Positions 6,564-8,980 of a DNA stretch of 8,980 nt are shown one piece after another. The notes under the pieces were generated by a model that searched no databases, was not told the DNA's origin, and was given only the letters and a program-made list of their open reading frames with translations. Each line of letters begins with the position of its first letter. The stretch's first letter is position 1. Source of the DNA: Campylobacterales bacterium. Its GTDB lineage: Bacteria; Campylobacterota; Campylobacteria; Campylobacterales; Hydrogenimonadaceae. A program made the translations under genes and the position numbers. The stretch spans positions 1-8,980 of the forward strand of contig JALSPH010000202.1 of assembly GCA_026986055.1 (NCBI GenBank), written 5' to 3'.

Positions 6564-6589
6564 CGCTGCAGTTCAGCCCTTTTTACTCC
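6553..6589. terminator. Inverted repeat spanning the channel and cupin stop codons
   Basis: GGAGTAAA (6553-6560) and TTTACTCC (6582-6589) form a perfect 8-bp stem. The 21-base loop holds a smaller GCTG/CAGC stem (6565-6568 and 6574-6577). The structure bridges both convergent stop codons, so it could end transcription from both sides. It lacks a U-tract, so this is tentative. Confidence 0.35.
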
Positions 6590-6869
6590 CGCATATGTAA
6601 ACCACATCTTCGGGCACAAAAGCTGTGTGAGCGACTCCCGCTTCGCTGCAGAGCTTGTCGCCGGGCTCAAGTCTTATAGTTTTACCGCTCTCGGTTATCT
6701 CCAGAGTGCCTGAAAGTACCCACCTCACTTCATCGTACGGGTGGGAGTGCTCGGCATACCTCGTTCCGGCGCTATCTCTCCATTTGAAAATATTGAAACA
6801 GCCCTCTTTTTTCAAAATTTCGACTATCATCTTCTCATCGACGATACCTGTTTTCTCATAAGTCGCCAC
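6573..6869 (-). CDS. Single-domain cupin protein
   Basis: A 98-residue small beta-barrel of the cupin_2 kind. The metal-site motifs are visible: H41-S-H43 and E47 in the first (with G53 after the strand), and LEPGD (67-71) with H81 in the second. The usual three-His, one-Glu site is therefore intact, and it should bind a divalent metal. The substrate cannot be told; such proteins range from sugar or amino-acid dioxygenase relatives to small-molecule sensors. The start is GTG at 6869, one base after the dtd stop, with AAGGGAG inside the end of dtd as ribosome-binding site. It is the last gene of the trmL-dtd operon. It has no signal peptide and should be cytoplasmic. Confidence 0.9.
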   Translation of the reverse strand: MATYEKTGIVDEKMIVEILKKEGCFNIFKWRDSAGTRYAEHSHPYDEVRWVLSGTLEITESGKTIRLEPGDKLCSEAGVAHTAFVPEDVVYICGSKKG

Positions 6870-6870
6870 T

Positions 6871-7314
6871 TCAAATCTCCCTTGAGTCCACTATGAAAGT
6901 TACGGGACCGTCGTTGACTATCTCAACCTCCATCATCGCCCCGAAAACCCCTCTTTTTACCTCTACATACTCTGCAAGGCGGTCGCAAAAGAGTTCATAC
7001 ATCCGTTTAGCCTCGCTTGGCTCCATAGCCTCGTCGAAGGAAGGTCTTCTGCCCCTCTTTAGGTTTGAGGCAAGGGTGAATTGGCTGACAACCAAAGCCT
7101 CCCCATCGATATCTACAAGACTTCTGTTCATTTTACCGCTCTCATCGGGGAAGATGCGCAGATTGACGATCTTTGAAACCATCTTCTCGATATCTTCGGG
7201 CCTATCCCCCTTCAAGACTCCAAGAAGTATGTTGACGCCTCTACCGATTTTTCCGACGACACTGCCGTCGACGGCTACCAAGCTGCGGCTTACACGCTGT
7301 ATCACCGCTTTCAC
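6871..7314 (-). CDS. dtd: D-aminoacyl-tRNA deacylase
   Basis: Removes D-amino acids (and glycine mischarged onto tRNA-Ala) from tRNA, a cytoplasmic proofreading step. At 147 residues it has the normal DTD length. Both active-site motifs are present: SQFTL (77-81) and NDGPVT (134-139), the latter with the cross-subunit Gly-cisPro pair (G136-P137) that excludes L-amino acids. The N-terminus MKAVIQRVSRSLVAVDG is typical. The start is GTG, overlapping the TGA of the upstream 50-residue gene as GTGA, which implies translational coupling. No feature is missing. Confidence 0.97.
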   Translation of the reverse strand: MKAVIQRVSRSLVAVDGSVVGKIGRGVNILLGVLKGDRPEDIEKMVSKIVNLRIFPDESGKMNRSLVDIDGEALVVSQFTLASNLKRGRRPSFDEAMEPSEAKRMYELFCDRLAEYVEVKRGVFGAMMEVEIVNDGPVTFIVDSREI

Positions 7315-7463
7315 TCACTCTTCTCCTCATCTCCCTTCTTTTTCGTTTCACTGCCGTTTTCACCGTAGCGTTCGTCATACTTCTGAGCGTGGTAACCTTT
7401 TATGATCCAAATCATAAAGAGCACGAAAGCCGCGGTCATGAAAATATCCATGAAAGTCTTCAT
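7311..7463 (-). CDS. Small single-pass membrane protein in the trmL-dtd operon, unknown function (50 aa)
   Basis: Unrecognised. One hydrophobic helix spans about residues 4-22 (F-M-D-I-F-M-T-A-A-F-V-L-F-M-I-W-I-I). It is followed by a hydrophilic tail with KKK and many Glu residues, so the bulk of the tail probably lies in the cytoplasm or periplasm next to the membrane. The ATG at 7463 overlaps the trmL stop as ATGA, and the stop overlaps the dtd start as GTGA. AAGGA lies upstream of the ATG, inside trmL. An extension upstream to 7577 in the same frame is out-of-frame trmL sequence and is not used. The double overlap is good evidence that it is translated. Its general shape resembles CcoQ-like small proteins, but no specific match is claimed. 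Confidence 0.8.
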   Translation of the reverse strand: MKTFMDIFMTAAFVLFMIWIIKGYHAQKYDERYGENGSETKKKGDEEKSE

Positions 7464-7927
7464 AATAATCCTTTGAAAGTTTCGTAATTCTGCCTTACCG
7501 CCTCGTATGCGACTATTCCGACGCTTATGGAGATGTTGAGGCTTCTGCCTTCGGGAGTCATCGGTATGGTTATACACTTTTGAGGATACTCTTTCAAAAG
7601 CGCTTCGGGAAGACCGCTCGTTTCACTCCCGAAAAGCAGGTAGTCACCGGGCTTGAAGTCGGCTTCGAAATAGACTCTGTCGGTTCTGGTCGTCGCCAGC
7701 CATAGCCTTTTGTCTCCGTTACTCTTCATAAACTCTTCAAGAGAGGGCCAGATGGTCGGGTTGAGTTTGTACCAGTAGTCGAGACCGGCACGTTTGAGCT
7801 TCTTGTCGTCTATCTCGAAGCCCATAGGCTCCACAAGATGCAGAGTCGCACCCATATTCACGCAGAGTCGACCAATAGTACCGGTATTTGGTGCTATTTT
7901 GGGCTCAACAAGCACTATGTTTACCAT
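7460..7927 (-). CDS. trmL: tRNA (cytidine/uridine-34 2'-O)-methyltransferase, SPOUT family
   Basis: Methylates the 2'-OH of the wobble nucleotide in leucine tRNAs using SAM, in the cytoplasm. At 155 residues it matches the minimal trefoil-knot TrmL. Signature segments are PNTGTIGRLC (13-22), LDYW (49-52), LLFGSETSGLP (97-107) and RSLNISISVGIVAYEAVRQ (128-146), the last two forming the knot and SAM pocket. The ATG at 7927 has AGGTGG 4 bases upstream. It is the first gene of the operon that continues with the 50-residue protein, dtd and the cupin. RNA substrates other than tRNA-Leu cannot be excluded from sequence. Confidence 0.95.
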   Translation of the reverse strand: MVNIVLVEPKIAPNTGTIGRLCVNMGATLHLVEPMGFEIDDKKLKRAGLDYWYKLNPTIWPSLEEFMKSNGDKRLWLATTRTDRVYFEADFKPGDYLLFGSETSGLPEALLKEYPQKCITIPMTPEGRSLNISISVGIVAYEAVRQNYETFKGLL

Positions 7928-7960
7928 CTATCCACCTTTTCACGATTACTCCCTAAAAAA

Positions 7961-7979
7961 TTGGTACAATTGTAACCAA
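7961..7979. promoter_or_regulatory. Overlapping divergent -10 boxes for trmL and the M48 protease
   Basis: TTGGTACAATTGTAACCAA is a near-perfect inverted repeat with one extra base. It contains TACAAT on the plus strand (7965-7970), preceded by TGG, making an extended -10. It also contains TACAAT on the minus strand (7974-7969). The predicted starts are near 7977 for the protease (33-base leader) and near 7962 for trmL (about 35-base leader). The two boxes share 2 bases, so polymerase could occupy only one direction at a time. Confidence 0.55.
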
Positions 7980-8009
7980 AAATATGCCGTAGTGCATAAA
8001 GAGGTGAAA

Positions 8010-8783
8010 ATGGGACGAATAGCTCTGATACTGCTGCCTTTGCTTATTCTTTTAGGGTGTGCAAAAGCACCCATCACAGGCCGCACCCAGATCATAATGC
8101 TCTCTCCCGACCAGGAGATGGCTCTCGGACTGCAGACCGAAGAGGAGATATTTAAAACGGAAAAGGTCTCCCGCGACCCCAAATATACGGTGCCGGTAGA
8201 GAGAGTCGGAAAGAGGATAGCGGCTGCGACGAGAATGGACCTTGATTGGAAATTCTACGTCATCGAAAACGACAAAGTCCCAAACGCCTTCTGCCTAGCC
8301 AACGGCCACGTTTTCGTCTACACCGGGCTCTTCAAATATATCGACAACGACGCGCAGCTTGCTACCGTAATGGCACACGAGATCGCCCACGCCATAGCCC
8401 ACCATGTGGCTGAGAGGCTGAGTGTCGCCCAGCTTACCGGACTTGCCGCGGCAGTGGCGACCGACATTGCGGCCAGAAACGGCGGGGAGTACTCCCAGCT
8501 CTACCAGGCCGCCATAGGCATCGGCTCTCAAGTAGGAGTCATGCTACCATACTCCAGAATGCAGGAGAGCGAAGCCGACCATATAGGACTTATAATAATG
8601 GCGATGGCATGTTACGACCCGCGAGAGGCACTCAAATTTTGGGAGAAGTTTTCAAAAGCGGGTAAAGAGCCTATAGTCTACTTCTCTACCCACCCTACCT
8701 CAAAAAGCCGTATAGAGCAGCTCAAAAAGCTGATGCCGGAGGCGCTGAAGGAGTATAGGCAGTGCGAAGTTCACGTGCCATAA
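8010..8783 (+). CDS. M48 family zinc metalloprotease lipoprotein
   Basis: Envelope protease of the M48 family (LoiP/BepA-like core), probably acting in quality control of outer-membrane or periplasmic proteins. Residues 1-16 form a lipoprotein signal with lipobox LLGC and lipidated C17. The +2 residue is Ala, so outer-membrane sorting is expected. Early M48 lipoprotein hallmarks are PITGRTQIIMLSPDQEMALG (21-40). The zinc site is HEIAH (123-127) plus the ExEAD motif (186-190). The THP and SR motifs near the end (228-234) are also conserved. At 257 residues it is catalytic domain only, with no TPR tail as in BepA. The ATG at 8010 has AAGAGGTG upstream; an in-frame extension back to 7794 runs through antisense trmL and lacks a signal peptide. 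It converges with lipA after 6 bases. Confidence 0.95.
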   Translation: MGRIALILLPLLILLGCAKAPITGRTQIIMLSPDQEMALGLQTEEEIFKTEKVSRDPKYTVPVERVGKRIAAATRMDLDWKFYVIENDKVPNAFCLANGHVFVYTGLFKYIDNDAQLATVMAHEIAHAIAHHVAERLSVAQLTGLAAAVATDIAARNGGEYSQLYQAAIGIGSQVGVMLPYSRMQESEADHIGLIIMAMACYDPREALKFWEKFSKAGKEPIVYFSTHPTSKSRIEQLKKLMPEALKEYRQCEVHVP

Positions 8784-8789
8784 AAATGG

Positions 8790-8980
8790 TTATAGCTTTT
8801 CCGCATAATAGGAGCTTCTAACAAGCACTCCGGCCATAACCGACTTGAAACCCATCTCTTCTCCCTTTTGGGCGATCTTCTCGAAAAACTCTTGCGGGTA
8901 GTATTTGGCGACGGCTATATGAGAAGGGGACGGCTGCAGGTATTGGCCTACGGTAAGCTCTCTGACTCCGGCATCGAGCA
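8790..8980 (-). CDS. lipA: Lipoyl synthase, C-terminal 62 residues
   Basis: Radical-SAM enzyme that inserts two sulfurs into the octanoyl chain on lipoyl domains, needed by pyruvate and 2-oxoglutarate dehydrogenases and the glycine cleavage system. Only the C-terminus lies in the window. It reads LTVGQYLQPSPSHIAVAKYY, then FEKIAQKGEEMGFKSVMAG, then VLVRSSYYAEKL and TAA. The RSSY motif is the lipoyl synthase hallmark; its serine ligates the auxiliary iron-sulfur cluster. The CxxxCxxC radical-SAM motif is beyond the window edge. The gene runs off at base 8980. Confidence 0.95.
   Translation of the reverse strand, partial: LDAGVRELTVGQYLQPSPSHIAVAKYYPQEFFEKIAQKGEEMGFKSVMAGVLVRSSYYAEKL

Noticed and set aside
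6893..7405. 170-residue open frame on the plus strand
   Set aside because: Antisense to dtd and the 50-residue gene, both strongly supported; its Ser/Thr-rich composition is typical of a shadow frame.
7794..8009. N-terminal extension of the M48 protease
   Set aside because: It runs antisense through trmL and would bury the lipoprotein signal peptide that begins exactly at the ATG at 8010.

Overview
The window is most likely from the chromosome of a Campylobacterota (epsilonproteobacterial) bacterium, probably of the marine or hydrothermal-vent type. The strongest pointer is a voltage-gated sodium channel that, compared from memory, matches Arcobacter butzleri NavAb so closely that gating and filter residues fall at the same numbers. 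Short intergenic gaps, extended -10 promoters without a clear -35, and the mix of small conserved-hypothetical genes also fit. The exact genus is not determined. All strong gene calls are ordinary chromosomal genes. I see no transposase, phage gene, CRISPR array, tRNA or rRNA, and no gene-free stretch longer than about 300 bases; the longest is 5593-5762.

Layout. (1) 1-2243 (+): valS, cut at its 5' end by the window. (2) 2257-3001 (-): two overlapping unknown genes, a 181-residue membrane-anchored protein with CxxC and WCPxxH motifs followed by a 69-residue charged protein; they converge on valS across a GC-rich hairpin. (3) 3085-4699 (+): polyphosphate kinase 2, then an unrecognised acidic 216-residue protein. 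(4) 4702-5592 (-): a small exported tetraheme cytochrome c, then an unrecognised 172-residue cytoplasmic protein. (5) 5593-5762: a divergent regulatory region with four 7-bp tandem repeats and a 15-bp palindrome. (6) 5763-6563 (+): the NavAb-like sodium channel. (7) 6573-7927 (-): a tightly packed operon transcribed trmL, 50-residue membrane protein, dtd, cupin, with 4-nt overlaps and a 1-nt gap. (8) 7928-8009: a compact divergent promoter with two overlapping TACAAT -10 boxes. (9) 8010-8783 (+): an M48 zinc metalloprotease lipoprotein. (10) 8790-8980 (-): the C-terminal end of lipA, cut by the window.

How the genes fit together. The trmL-dtd operon joins two translation-quality functions (wobble-base methylation and D-aminoacyl-tRNA proofreading) with a small membrane protein and a cupin of unknown role. 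PPK2 ties polyphosphate to nucleotide pools. The sodium channel and the tetraheme cytochrome are divergently transcribed, so they may share control through the repeats and palindrome between them; this is inference. No clearly new multi-gene system is evident. The least explained items are the duplicated diheme cytochrome, the heptamer array, the 181/69-residue gene pair and the 50-residue protein in the trmL-dtd operon.
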